Source: Rugalucina vietnamica
Taxonomy: Eukaryota; Mollusca; Bivalvia; Lucinida; Lucinidae
Assembly: GCA_964017185.1 (NCBI GenBank)
Contig: OZ024876.1
Span: forward strand, 31,492,778 to 31,556,777
Direction: 5' to 3'
Length of the DNA: 64,000 bases
Position numbers and translations under genes: made by a program. The notes under the pieces were generated by a model, which was not told the DNA's origin, searched no databases, and saw only the letters and a program-made list of their open reading frames with translations. Positions 40,001-55,000 of this stretch are shown one piece after another; the stretch's first letter is position 1, and every line of letters starts with the position of its first letter.

Positions 40001-43000
40001 TATTTTTAGACTGGTAAAAACCGGGATGATATAAGGATCCCGGATCGCTCGCCAGTCATAGCCGGTGACGCTCTTCACTGTCGACTTTGCAGGGGTTACC
40101 TTTGTTCACAAATAGCGAAAAAAGTAGCCGGATGGCACATATTTGTGCACTGCTCATTATGATCCTGGGTAGATTCTCTAAGTATGTGCATGCGATTTAT
40201 GGGGCGTCCTTTTGCACAGAACATGCATGGGGGCCCAGACTTTAGGCATATTTTACGAAAATTCACTGGTCTGAAAGAGGGGGTAGGGGAAAATATCCCC
40301 AACACAGATAGGGTGATAGTCATTGCTAGGCGATTTAAATGATGTTATTTTGTTGTTAGACATTTGATTTAATGATTTTATGGGAGAAATCGGATTGTTC
40401 ACCAGATTGGACAGAGCTATTATCAATTTTGGCGGATCTAGCTAAATTAACTGAAAAATGCTCTTAAAACTGTGGATTGCTACCTTAAAGCAATATTCGA
40501 TTTTTTTAAATTTCCATTTCAAGGTCTCAGTTGCCTTTGATCAGGTGGCCCAATGTATGGACATAACTGTTTCGTGATCTGTTGGTCACTCGCACGACCA
40601 CAGAGTGAGTAAAGCTGGATGCGGTTAGTTGGGGCTCTATTCCTCAAAAATTGACCTAAAAATGCCTCGAAACCATATGACTCGTTCTGACTCCTCCTGA
40701 AATGCCACTTTTAATGCAAATCCACTTTCTTTGCCTGAATTTAATTAGAATTATGTTCAAGAATAGTTTTAGACGAAAATTGCCAGAAACTAGTGCAAAA
40801 AATATTTCTTTAAGGTTCCATTCACAGTTTCGTACTTTTGAGGTGGGCCAAAAATTTCAATATTAAGGGGTAGGGCATGAAATTGGGCTGTAAATTATCC
40901 TCTTTCAATAATTTGCCGACATCTTTCCCCAAATCGTATCAATTATGCCTCAAACATGTGAAAAATACTTATTTTCTATTTTTAGACTGGTAAAAACCGG
41001 GATGATATAAGGATCCCGGATCGCTCGCCAGTCATAGCCGGTGACGCTCTTCACTGTCGACTTTGCAGGGGTTACCTTTGTTCACAAATAGCGAAAAAAG
41101 TAGCCGGATGGCACATATTTGTGCACTGCTCATTATGATCCTGGGTAGATTCTCTAAGTATGTGCATGCGATTTATGGGGCGTCCTTTTGCACAGAACAT
41201 GCATGGGGGCCCAGACTTTAGGCATATTTTACGAAAATTCACTGGTCTGAAAGAGGGGGTAGGGGAAAATATCCCCAACACAGATAGGGTGATAGTCATT
41301 GCTAGGCGATTTAAATGATGTTATTTTGTTGTTAGACATTTGATTTAATGATTTTATGGGAGAAATCGGATTGTTCACCAGATTGGACAGAGCTATTATC
41401 AATTTTGGCGGATCTAGCTAAATTAACTGAAAAATGCTCTTAAAACTGTGGATTGCTACCTTAAAGCAATATTCGATTTTTTTAAATTTCCATTTCAAGG
41501 TCTCAGTTGCCTTTGATCAGGTGGCCCAATGTATGGACATAACTGTTTCGTGATCTGTTGGTCACTCGCACGACCACAGAGTGAGTAAAGCTGGATGCGG
41601 TTAGTTGGGGCTCTATTCCTCAAAAATTGACCTAAAAATGCCTCGAAACCATATGACTCGTTCTGACTCCTCCTGAAATGCCACTTTTAATGCAAATCCA
41701 CTTTCTTTGCCTGAATTTAATTAGAATTATGTTCAAGAATAGTTTTAGACGAAAATTGCCAGAAACTAGTGCAAAAAATATTTCTTTAAGGTTCCATTCA
41801 CAGTTTCGTACTTTTGAGGTGGGCCAAAAATTTCAATATTAAGGGGTAGGGCATGAAATTGGGCTGTAAATTATCCTCTTTCAATAATTTGCCGACATCT
41901 TTCCCCAAATCGTATCAATTATGCCTCAAACATGTGAAAAATACTTATTTTCTATTTTTAGACTGGTAAAAACCGGGATGATATAAGGATCCCGGATCGC
42001 TCGCCAGTCATAGCCGGTGACGCTCTTCACTGTCGACTTTGCAGGGGTTACCTTTGTTCACAAATAGCGAAAAAAGTAGCCGGATGGCACATATTTGTGC
42101 ACTGCTCATTATGATCCTGGGTAGATTCTCTAAGTATGTGCATGCGATTTATGGGGCGTCCTTTTGCACAGAACATGCATGGGGGCCCAGACTTTAGGCA
42201 TATTTTACGAAAATTCACTGGTCTGAAAGAGGGGGTAGGGGAAAATATCCCCAACACAGATAGGGTGATAGTCATTGCTAGGCGATTTAAATGATGTTAT
42301 TTTGTTGTTAGACATTTGATTTAATGATTTTATGGGAGAAATCGGATTGTTCACCAGATTGGACAGAGCTATTATCAATTTTGGCGGATCTAGCTAAATT
42401 AACTGAAAAATGCTCTTAAAACTGTGGATTGCTACCTTAAAGCAATATTCGATTTTTTTAAATTTCCATTTCAAGGTCTCAGTTGCCTTTGATCAGGTGG
42501 CCCAATGTATGGACATAACTGTTTCGTGATCTGTTGGTCACTCGCACGACCACAGAGTGAGTAAAGCTGGATGCGGTTAGTTGGGGCTCTATTCCTCAAA
42601 AATTGACCTAAAAATGCCTCGAAACCATATGACTCGTTCTGACTCCTCCTGAAATGCCACTTTTAATGCAAATCCACTTTCTTTGCCTGAATTTAATTAG
42701 AATTATGTTCAAGACTAGTTTTAGACGAAAATTGCCAGAAACTAGTGCAAAAAATATTTCTTTAAGGTTCCATTCACAGTTTCGTACTTTTGAGGTGGGC
42801 CAAAAATTTCAATATTAAGGGGTAGGGCATGAAATTGGGCTGTAAATTATCCTCTTTCAATAATTTGCCGACATCTTTCCCCAAATCGTATCAATTATGC
42901 CTCAAACATGTGAAAAATACTTATTTTCTATTTTTAGACTGGTAAAAACCGGGATGATATAAGGATCCCGGATCGCTCGCCAGTCATAGCCGGTGACGCT

Positions 43001-46000
43001 CTTCACTGTCGACTTTGCAGGGGTTACCTTTGTTCACAAATAGCGAAAAAAGTAGCCGGATGGCACATATTTGTGCACTGCTCATTATGATCCTGGGTAG
43101 ATTCTCTAAGTATGTGCATGCGATTTATGGGGCGTCCTTTTGCACAGAACATGCATGGGGGCCCAGACTTTAGGCATATTTTACGAAAATTCACTGGTCT
43201 GAAAGAGGGGGTAGGGGAAAATATCCCCAACACAGATAGGGTGATAGTCATTGCTAGGCGATTTAAATGATGTTATTTTGTTGTTAGACATTTGATTTAA
43301 TGATTTTATGGGAGAAATCGGATTGTTCACCAGATTGGACAGAGCTATTATCAATTTTGGCGGATCTAGCTAAATTAACTGAAAAATGCTCTTAAAACTG
43401 TGGATTGCTACCTTAAAGCAATATTCGATTTTTTTAAATTTCCATTTCAAGGTCTCAGTTGCCTTTGATCAGGTGGCCCAATGTATGGACATAACTGTTT
43501 CGTGATCTGTTGGTCACTCGCACGACCACAGAGTGAGTAAAGCTGGATGCGGTTAGTTGGGGCTCTATTCCTCAAAAATTGACCTAAAAATGCCTCGAAA
43601 CCATATGACTCGTTCTGACTCCTCCTGAAATGCCACTTTTAATGCAAATCCACTTTCTTTGCCTGAATTTAATTAGAATTATGTTCAAGAATAGTTTTAG
43701 ACGAAAATTGCCAGAAACTAGTGCAAAAAATATTTCTTTAAGGTTCCATTCACAGTTTCGTACTTTTGAGGTGGGCCAAAAATTTCAATATTAAGGGGTA
43801 GGGCATGAAATTGGGCTGTAAATTATCCTCTTTCAATAATTTGCCGACATCTTTCCCCAAATCGTATCAATTATGCCTCAAACATGTGAAAAATACTTAT
43901 TTTCTATTTTTAGACTGGTAAAAACCGGGATGATATAAGGATCCCGGATCGCTCGCCAGTCATAGCCGGTGACGCTCTTCACTGTCGACTTTGCAGGGGT
44001 TACCTTTGTTCACAAATAGCGAAAAAAGTAGCCGGATGGCACATATTTGTGCACTGCTCATTATGATCCTGGGTAGATTCTCTAAGTATGTGCATGCGAT
44101 TTATGGGGCGTCCTTTTGCACAGAACATGCATGGGGGCCCAGACTTTAGGCATATTTTACGAAAATTCACTGGTCTGAAAGAGGGGGTAGGGGAAAATAT
44201 CCCCAACACAGATAGGGTGATAGTCATTGCTAGGCGATTTAAATGATGTTATTTTGTTGTTAGACATTTGATTTAATGATTTTATGGGAGAAATCGGATT
44301 GTTCACCAGATTGGACAGAGCTATTATCAATTTTGGCGGATCTAGCTAAATTAACTGAAAAATGCTCTTAAAACTGTGGATTGCTACCTTAAAGCAATAT
44401 TCGATTTTTTTAAATTTCCATTTCAAGGTCTCAGTTGCCTTTGATCAGGTGGCCCAATGTATGGACATAACTGTTTCGTGATCTGTTGGTCACTCGCACG
44501 ACCACAGAGTGAGTAAAGCTGGATGCGGTTAGTTGGGGCTCTATTCCTCAAAAATTGACCTAAAAATGCCTCGAAACCATATGACTCGTTCTGACTCCTC
44601 CTGAAATGCCACTTTTAATGCAAATCCACTTTCTTTGCCTGAATTTAATTAGAATTATGTTCAAGAATAGTTTTAGACGAAAATTGCCAGAAACTAGTGC
44701 AAAAAATATTTCTTTAAGGTTCCATTCACAGTTTCGTACTTTTGAGGTGGGCCAAAAATTTCAATATTAAGGGGTAGGGCATGAAATTGGGCTGTAAATT
44801 ATCCTCTTTCAATAATTTGCCGACATCTTTCCCCAAATCGTATCAATTATGCCTCAAACATGTGAAAAATACTTATTTTCTATTTTTAGACTGGTAAAAA
44901 CCGGGATGATATAAGGATCCCGGATCGCTCGCCAGTCATAGCCGGTGACGCTCTTCACTGTCGACTTTGCAGGGGTTACCTTTGTTCACAAATAGCGAAA
45001 AAAGTAGCCGGATGGCACATATTTGTGCACTGCTCATTATGATCCTGGGTAGATTCTCTAAGTATGTGCATGCGATTTATGGGGCGTCCTTTTGCACAGA
45101 ACATGCATGGGGGCCCAGACTTTAGGCATATTTTACGAAAATTCACTGGTCTGAAAGAGGGGGTAGGGGAAAATATCCCCAACACAGATAGGGTGATAGT
45201 CATTGCTAGGCGATTTAAATGATGTTATTTTGTTGTTAGACATTTGATTTAATGATTTTATGGGAGAAATCGGATTGTTCACCAGATTGGACAGAGCTAT
45301 TATCAATTTTGGCGGATCTAGCTAAATTAACTGAAAAATGCTCTTAAAACTGTGGATTGCTACCTTAAAGCAATATTCGATTTTTTTAAATTTCCATTTC
45401 AAGGTCTCAGTTGCCTTTGATCAGGTGGCCCAATGTATGGACATAACTGTTTCGTGATCTGTTGGTCACTCGCACGACCACAGAGTGAGTAAAGCTGGAT
45501 GCGGTTAGTTGGGGCTCTATTCCTCAAAAATTGACCTAAAAATGCCTCGAAACCATATGACTCGTTCTGACTCCTCCTGAAATGCCACTTTTAATGCAAA
45601 TCCACTTTCTTTGCCTGAATTTAATTAGAATTATGTTCAAGAATAGTTTTAGACGAAAATTGCCAGAAACTAGTGCAAAAAATATTTCTTTAAGGTTCCA
45701 TTCACAGTTTCGTACTTTTGAGGTGGGCCAAAAATTTCAATATTAAGGGGTAGGGCATGAAATTGGGCTGTAAATTATCCTCTTTCAATAATTTGCCGAC
45801 ATCTTTCCCCAAATCGTATCAATTATGCCTCAAACATGTGAAAAATACTTATTTTCTATTTTTAGACTGGTAAAAACCGGGATGATATAAGGATCCCGGA
45901 TCGCTCGCCAGTCATAGCCGGTGACGCTCTTCACTGTCGACTTTGCAGGGGTTACCTTTGTTCACAAATAGCGAAAAAAGTAGCCGGATGGCACATATTT

Positions 46001-49000
46001 GTGCACTGCTCATTATGATCCTGGGTAGATTCTCTAAGTATGTGCATGCGATTTATGGGGCGTCCTTTTGCACAGAACATGCATGGGGGCCCAGACTTTA
46101 GGCATATTTTACGAAAATTCACTGGTCTGAAAGAGGGGGTAGGGGAAAATATCCCCAACACAGATAGGGTGATAGTCATTGCTAGGCGATTTAAATGATG
46201 TTATTTTGTTGTTAGACATTTGATTTAATGATTTTATGGGAGAAATCGGATTGTTCACCAGATTGGACAGAGCTATTATCAATTTTGGCGGATCTAGCTA
46301 AATTAACTGAAAAATGCTCTTAAAACTGTGGATTGCTACCTTAAAGCAATATTCGATTTTTTTAAATTTCCATTTCAAGGTCTCAGTTGCCTTTGATCAG
46401 GTGGCCCAATGTATGGACATAACTGTTTCGTGATCTGTTGGTCACTCGCACGACCACAGAGTGAGTAAAGCTGGATGCGGTTAGTTGGGGCTCTATTCCT
46501 CAAAAATTGACCTAAAAATGCCTCGAAACCATATGACTCGTTCTGACTCCTCCTGAAATGCCACTTTTAATGCAAATCCACTTTCTTTGCCTGAATTTAA
46601 TTAGAATTATGTTCAAGAATAGTTTTAGACGAAAATTGCCAGAAACTAGTGCAAAAAATATTTCTTTAAGGTTCCATTCACAGTTTCGTACTTTTGAGGT
46701 GGGCCAAAAATTTCAATATTAAGGGGTAGGGCATGAAATTGGGCTGTAAATTATCCTCTTTCAATAATTTGCCGACATCTTTCCCCAAATCGTATCAATT
46801 ATGCCTCAAACATGTGAAAAATACTTATTTTCTATTTTTAGACTGGTAAAAACCGGGATGATATAAGGATCCCGGATCGCTCGCCAGTCATAGCCGGTGA
46901 CGCTCTTCACTGTCGACTTTGCAGGGGTTACCTTTGTTCACAAATAGCGAAAAAAGTAGCCGGATGGCACATATTTGTGCACTGCTCATTATGATCCTGG
47001 GTAGATTCTCTAAGTATGTGCATGCGATTTATGGGGCGTCCTTTTGCACAGAACATGCATGGGGGCCCAGACTTTAGGCATATTTTACGAAAATTCACTG
47101 GTCTGAAAGAGGGGGTAGGGGAAAATATCCCCAACACAGATAGGGTGATAGTCATTGCTAGGCGATTTAAATGATGTTATTTTGTTGTTAGACATTTGAT
47201 TTAATGATTTTATGGGAGAAATCGGATTGTTCACCAGATTGGACAGAGCTATTATCAATTTTGGCGGATCTAGCTAAATTAACTGAAAAATGCTCTTAAA
47301 ACTGTGGATTGCTACCTTAAAGCAATATTCGATTTTTTTAAATTTCCATTTCAAGGTCTCAGTTGCCTTTGATCAGGTGGCCCAATGTATGGACATAACT
47401 GTTTCGTGATCTGTTGGTCACTCGCACGACCACAGAGTGAGTAAAGCTGGATGCGGTTAGTTGGGGCTCTATTCCTCAAAAATTGACCTAAAAATGCCTC
47501 GAAACCATATGACTCGTTCTGACTCCTCCTGAAATGCCACTTTTAATGCAAATCCACTTTCTTTGCCTGAATTTAATTAGAATTATGTTCAAGACTAGTT
47601 TTAGACGAAAATTGCCAGAAACTAGTGCAAAAAATATTTCTTTAAGGTTCCATTCACAGTTTCGTACTTTTGAGGTGGGCCAAAAATTTCAATATTAAGG
47701 GGTAGGGCATGAAATTGGGCTGTAAATTATCCTCTTTCAATAATTTGCCGACATCTTTCCCCAAATCGTATCAATTATGCCTCAAACATGTGAAAAATAC
47801 TTATTTTCTATTTTTAGACTGGTAAAAACCGGGATGATATAAGGATCCCGGATCGCTCGCCAGTCATAGCCGGTGACGCTCTTCACTGTCGACTTTGCAG
47901 GGGTTACCTTTGTTCACAAATAGCGAAAAAAGTAGCCGGATGGCACATATTTGTGCACTGCTCATTATGATCCTGGGTAGATTCTCTAAGTATGTGCATG
48001 CGATTTATGGGGCGTCCTTTTGCACAGAACATGCATGGGGGCCCAGACTTTAGGCATATTTTACGAAAATTCACTGGTCTGAAAGAGGGGGTAGGGGAAA
48101 ATATCCCCAACACAGATAGGGTGATAGTCATTGCTAGGCGATTTAAATGATGTTATTTTGTTGTTAGACATTTGATTTAATGATTTTATGGGAGAAATCG
48201 GATTGTTCACCAGATTGGACAGAGCTATTATCAATTTTGGCGGATCTAGCTAAATTAACTGAAAAATGCTCTTAAAACTGTGGATTGCTACCTTAAAGCA
48301 ATATTCGATTTTTTTAAATTTCCATTTCAAGGTCTCAGTTGCCTTTGATCAGGTGGCCCAATGTATGGACATAACTGTTTCGTGATCTGTTGGTCACTCG
48401 CACGACCACAGAGTGAGTAAAGCTGGATGCGGTTAGTTGGGGCTCTATTCCTCAAAAATTGACCTAAAAATGCCTCGAAACCATATGACTCGTTCTGACT
48501 CCTCCTGAAATGCCACTTTTAATGCAAATCCACTTTCTTTGCCTGAATTTAATTAGAATTATGTTCAAGAATAGTTTTAGACGAAAATTGCCAGAAACTA
48601 GTGCAAAAAATATTTCTTTAAGGTTCCATTCACAGTTTCGTACTTTTGAGGTGGGCCAAAAATTTCAATATTAAGGGGTAGGGCATGAAATTGGGCTGTA
48701 AATTATCCTCTTTCAATAATTTGCCGACATCTTTCCCCAAATCGTATCAATTATGCCTCAAACATGTGAAAAATACTTATTTTCTATTTTTAGACTGGTA
48801 AAAACCGGGATGATATAAGGATCCCGGATCGCTCGCCAGTCATAGCCGGTGACGCTCTTCACTGTCGACTTTGCAGGGGTTACCTTTGTTCACAAATAGC
48901 GAAAAAAGTAGCCGGATGGCACATATTTGTGCACTGCTCATTATGATCCTGGGTAGATTCTCTAAGTATGTGCATGCGATTTATGGGGCGTCCTTTTGCA

Positions 49001-52000
49001 CAGAACATGCATGGGGGCCCAGACTTTAGGCATATTTTACGAAAATTCACTGGTCTGAAAGAGGGGGTAGGGGAAAATATCCCCAACACAGATAGGGTGA
49101 TAGTCATTGCTAGGCGATTTAAATGATGTTATTTTGTTGTTAGACATTTGATTTAATGATTTTATGGGAGAAATCGGATTGTTCACCAGATTGGACAGAG
49201 CTATTATCAATTTTGGCGGATCTAGCTAAATTAACTGAAAAATGCTCTTAAAACTGTGGATTGCTACCTTAAAGCAATATTCGATTTTTTTAAATTTCCA
49301 TTTCAAGGTCTCAGTTGCCTTTGATCAGGTGGCCCAATGTATGGACATAACTGTTTCGTGATCTGTTGGTCACTCGCACGACCACAGAGTGAGTAAAGCT
49401 GGATGCGGTTAGTTGGGGCTCTATTCCTCAAAAATTGACCTAAAAATGCCTCGAAACCATATGACTCGTTCTGACTCCTCCTGAAATGCCACTTTTAATG
49501 CAAATCCACTTTCTTTGCCTGAATTTAATTAGAATTATGTTCAAGAATAGTTTTAGACGAAAATTGCCAGAAACTAGTGCAAAAAATATTTCTTTAAGGT
49601 TCCATTCACAGTTTCGTACTTTTGAGGTGGGCCAAAAATTTCAATATTAAGGGGTAGGGCATGAAATTGGGCTGTAAATTATCCTCTTTCAATAATTTGC
49701 CGACATCTTTCCCCAAATCGTATCAATTATGCCTCAAACATGTGAAAAATACTTATTTTCTATTTTTAGACTGGTAAAAACCGGGATGATATAAGGATCC
49801 CGGATCGCTCGCCAGTCATAGCCGGTGACGCTCTTCACTGTCGACTTTGCAGGGGTTACCTTTGTTCACAAATAGCGAAAAAAGTAGCCGGATGGCACAT
49901 ATTTGTGCACTGCTCATTATGATCCTGGGTAGATTCTCTAAGTATGTGCATGCGATTTATGGGGCGTCCTTTTGCACAGAACATGCATGGGGGCCCAGAC
50001 TTTAGGCATATTTTACGAAAATTCACTGGTCTGAAAGAGGGGGTAGGGGAAAATATCCCCAACACAGATAGGGTGATAGTCATTGCTAGGCGATTTAAAT
50101 GATGTTATTTTGTTGTTAGACATTTGATTTAATGATTTTATGGGAGAAATCGGATTGTTCACCAGATTGGACAGAGCTATTATCAATTTTGGCGGATCTA
50201 GCTAAATTAACTGAAAAATGCTCTTAAAACTGTGGATTGCTACCTTAAAGCAATATTCGATTTTTTTAAATTTCCATTTCAAGGTCTCAGTTGCCTTTGA
50301 TCAGGTGGCCCAATGTATGGACATAACTGTTTCGTGATCTGTTGGTCACTCGCACGACCACAGAGTGAGTAAAGCTGGATGCGGTTAGTTGGGGCTCTAT
50401 TCCTCAAAAATTGACCTAAAAATGCCTCGAAACCATATGACTCGTTCTGACTCCTCCTGAAATGCCACTTTTAATGCAAATCCACTTTCTTTGCCTGAAT
50501 TTAATTAGAATTATGTTCAAGAATAGTTTTAGACGAAAATTGCCAGAAACTAGTGCAAAAAATATTTCTTTAAGGTTCCATTCACAGTTTCGTACTTTTG
50601 AGGTGGGCCAAAAATTTCAATATTAAGGGGTAGGGCATGAAATTGGGCTGTAAATTATCCTCTTTCAATAATTTGCCGACATCTTTCCCCAAATCGTATC
50701 AATTATGCCTCAAACATGTGAAAAATACTTATTTTCTATTTTTAGACTGGTAAAAACCGGGATGATATAAGGATCCCGGATCGCTCGCCAGTCATAGCCG
50801 GTGACGCTCTTCACTGTCGACTTTGCAGGGGTTACCTTTGTTCACAAATAGCGAAAAAAGTAGCCGGATGGCACATATTTGTGCACTGCTCATTATGATC
50901 CTGGGTAGATTCTCTAAGTATGTGCATGCGATTTATGGGGCGTCCTTTTGCACAGAACATGCATGGGGGCCCAGACTTTAGGCATATTTTACGAAAATTC
51001 ACTGGTCTGAAAGAGGGGGTAGGGGAAAATATCCCCAACACAGATAGGGTGATAGTCATTGCTAGGCGATTTAAATGATGTTATTTTGTTGTTAGACATT
51101 TGATTTAATGATTTTATGGGAGAAATCGGATTGTTCACCAGATTGGACAGAGCTATTATCAATTTTGGCGGATCTAGCTAAATTAACTGAAAAATGCTCT
51201 TAAAACTGTGGATTGCTACCTTAAAGCAATATTCGATTTTTTTAAATTTCCATTTCAAGGTCTCAGTTGCCTTTGATCAGGTGGCCCAATGTATGGACAT
51301 AACTGTTTCGTGATCTGTTGGTCACTCGCACGACCACAGAGTGAGTAAAGCTGGATGCGGTTAGTTGGGGCTCTATTCCTCAAAAATTGACCTAAAAATG
51401 CCTCGAAACCATATGACTCGTTCTGACTCCTCCTGAAATGCCACTTTTAATGCAAATCCACTTTCTTTGCCTGAATTTAATTAGAATTATGTTCAAGAAT
51501 AGTTTTAGACGAAAATTGCCAGAAACTAGTGCAAAAAATATTTCTTTAAGGTTCCATTCACAGTTTCGTACTTTTGAGGTGGGCCAAAAATTTCAATATT
51601 AAGGGGTAGGGCATGAAATTGGGCTGTAAATTATCCTCTTTCAATAATTTGCCGACATCTTTCCCCAAATCGTATCAATTATGCCTCAAACATGTGAAAA
51701 ATACTTATTTTCTATTTTTAGACTGGTAAAAACCGGGATGATATAAGGATCCCGGATCGCTCGCCAGTCATAGCCGGTGACGCTCTTCACTGTCGACTTT
51801 GCAGGGGTTACCTTTGTTCACAAATAGCGAAAAAAGTAGCCGGATGGCACATATTTGTGCACTGCTCATTATGATCCTGGGTAGATTCTCTAAGTATGTG
51901 CATGCGATTTATGGGGCGTCCTTTTGCACAGAACATGCATGGGGGCCCAGACTTTAGGCATATTTTACGAAAATTCACTGGTCTGAAAGAGGGGGTAGGG

Positions 52001-55000
52001 GAAAATATCCCCAACACAGATAGGGTGATAGTCATTGCTAGGCGATTTAAATGATGTTATTTTGTTGTTAGACATTTGATTTAATGATTTTATGGGAGAA
52101 ATCGGATTGTTCACCAGATTGGACAGAGCTATTATCAATTTTGGCGGATCTAGCTAAATTAACTGAAAAATGCTCTTAAAACTGTGGATTGCTACCTTAA
52201 AGCAATATTCGATTTTTTTAAATTTCCATTTCAAGGTCTCAGTTGCCTTTGATCAGGTGGCCCAATGTATGGACATAACTGTTTCGTGATCTGTTGGTCA
52301 CTCGCACGACCACAGAGTGAGTAAAGCTGGATGCGGTTAGTTGGGGCTCTATTCCTCAAAAATTGACCTAAAAATGCCTCGAAACCATATGACTCGTTCT
52401 GACTCCTCCTGAAATGCCACTTTTAATGCAAATCCACTTTCTTTGCCTGAATTTAATTAGAATTATGTTCAAGACTAGTTTTAGACGAAAATTGCCAGAA
52501 ACTAGTGCAAAAAATATTTCTTTAAGGTTCCATTCACAGTTTCGTACTTTTGAGGTGGGCCAAAAATTTCAATATTAAGGGGTAGGGCATGAAATTGGGC
52601 TGTAAATTATCCTCTTTCAATAATTTGCCGACATCTTTCCCCAAATCGTATCAATTATGCCTCAAACATGTGAAAAATACTTATTTTCTATTTTTAGACT
52701 GGTAAAAACCGGGATGATATAAGGATCCCGGATCGCTCGCCAGTCATAGCCGGTGACGCTCTTCACTGTCGACTTTGCAGGGGTTACCTTTGTTCACAAA
52801 TAGCGAAAAAAGTAGCCGGATGGCACATATTTGTGCACTGCTCATTATGATCCTGGGTAGATTCTCTAAGTATGTGCATGCGATTTATGGGGCGTCCTTT
52901 TGCACAGAACATGCATGGGGGCCCAGACTTTAGGCATATTTTACGAAAATTCACTGGTCTGAAAGAGGGGGTAGGGGAAAATATCCCCAACACAGATAGG
53001 GTGATAGTCATTGCTAGGCGATTTAAATGATGTTATTTTGTTGTTAGACATTTGATTTAATGATTTTATGGGAGAAATCGGATTGTTCACCAGATTGGAC
53101 AGAGCTATTATCAATTTTGGCGGATCTAGCTAAATTAACTGAAAAATGCTCTTAAAACTGTGGATTGCTACCTTAAAGCAATATTCGATTTTTTTAAATT
53201 TCCATTTCAAGGTCTCAGTTGCCTTTGATCAGGTGGCCCAATGTATGGACATAACTGTTTCGTGATCTGTTGGTCACTCGCACGACCACAGAGTGAGTAA
53301 AGCTGGATGCGGTTAGTTGGGGCTCTATTCCTCAAAAATTGACCTAAAAATGCCTCGAAACCATATGACTCGTTCTGACTCCTCCTGAAATGCCACTTTT
53401 AATGCAAATCCACTTTCTTTGCCTGAATTTAATTAGAATTATGTTCAAGAATAGTTTTAGACGAAAATTGCCAGAAACTAGTGCAAAAAATATTTCTTTA
53501 AGGTTCCATTCACAGTTTCGTACTTTTGAGGTGGGCCAAAAATTTCAATATTAAGGGGTAGGGCATGAAATTGGGCTGTAAATTATCCTCTTTCAATAAT
53601 TTGCCGACATCTTTCCCCAAATCGTATCAATTATGCCTCAAACATGTGAAAAATACTTATTTTCTATTTTTAGACTGGTAAAAACCGGGATGATATAAGG
53701 ATCCCGGATCGCTCGCCAGTCATAGCCGGTGACGCTCTTCACTGTCGACTTTGCAGGGGTTACCTTTGTTCACAAATAGCGAAAAAAGTAGCCGGATGGC
53801 ACATATTTGTGCACTGCTCATTATGATCCTGGGTAGATTCTCTAAGTATGTGCATGCGATTTATGGGGCGTCCTTTTGCACAGAACATGCATGGGGGCCC
53901 AGACTTTAGGCATATTTTACGAAAATTCACTGGTCTGAAAGAGGGGGTAGGGGAAAATATCCCCAACACAGATAGGGTGATAGTCATTGCTAGGCGATTT
54001 AAATGATGTTATTTTGTTGTTAGACATTTGATTTAATGATTTTATGGGAGAAATCGGATTGTTCACCAGATTGGACAGAGCTATTATCAATTTTGGCGGA
54101 TCTAGCTAAATTAACTGAAAAATGCTCTTAAAACTGTGGATTGCTACCTTAAAGCAATATTCGATTTTTTTAAATTTCCATTTCAAGGTCTCAGTTGCCT
54201 TTGATCAGGTGGCCCAATGTATGGACATAACTGTTTCGTGATCTGTTGGTCACTCGCACGACCACAGAGTGAGTAAAGCTGGATGCGGTTAGTTGGGGCT
54301 CTATTCCTCAAAAATTGACCTAAAAATGCCTCGAAACCATATGACTCGTTCTGACTCCTCCTGAAATGCCACTTTTAATGCAAATCCACTTTCTTTGCCT
54401 GAATTTAATTAGAATTATGTTCAAGAATAGTTTTAGACGAAAATTGCCAGAAACTAGTGCAAAAAATATTTCTTTAAGGTTCCATTCACAGTTTCGTACT
54501 TTTGAGGTGGGCCAAAAATTTCAATATTAAGGGGTAGGGCATGAAATTGGGCTGTAAATTATCCTCTTTCAATAATTTGCCGACATCTTTCCCCAAATCG
54601 TATCAATTATGCCTCAAACATGTGAAAAATACTTATTTTCTATTTTTAGACTGGTAAAAACCGGGATGATATAAGGATCCCGGATCGCTCGCCAGTCATA
54701 GCCGGTGACGCTCTTCACTGTCGACTTTGCAGGGGTTACCTTTGTTCACAAATAGCGAAAAAAGTAGCCGGATGGCACATATTTGTGCACTGCTCATTAT
54801 GATCCTGGGTAGATTCTCTAAGTATGTGCATGCGATTTATGGGGCGTCCTTTTGCACAGAACATGCATGGGGGCCCAGACTTTAGGCATATTTTACGAAA
54901 ATTCACTGGTCTGAAAGAGGGGGTAGGGGAAAATATCCCCAACACAGATAGGGTGATAGTCATTGCTAGGCGATTTAAATGATGTTATTTTGTTGTTAGA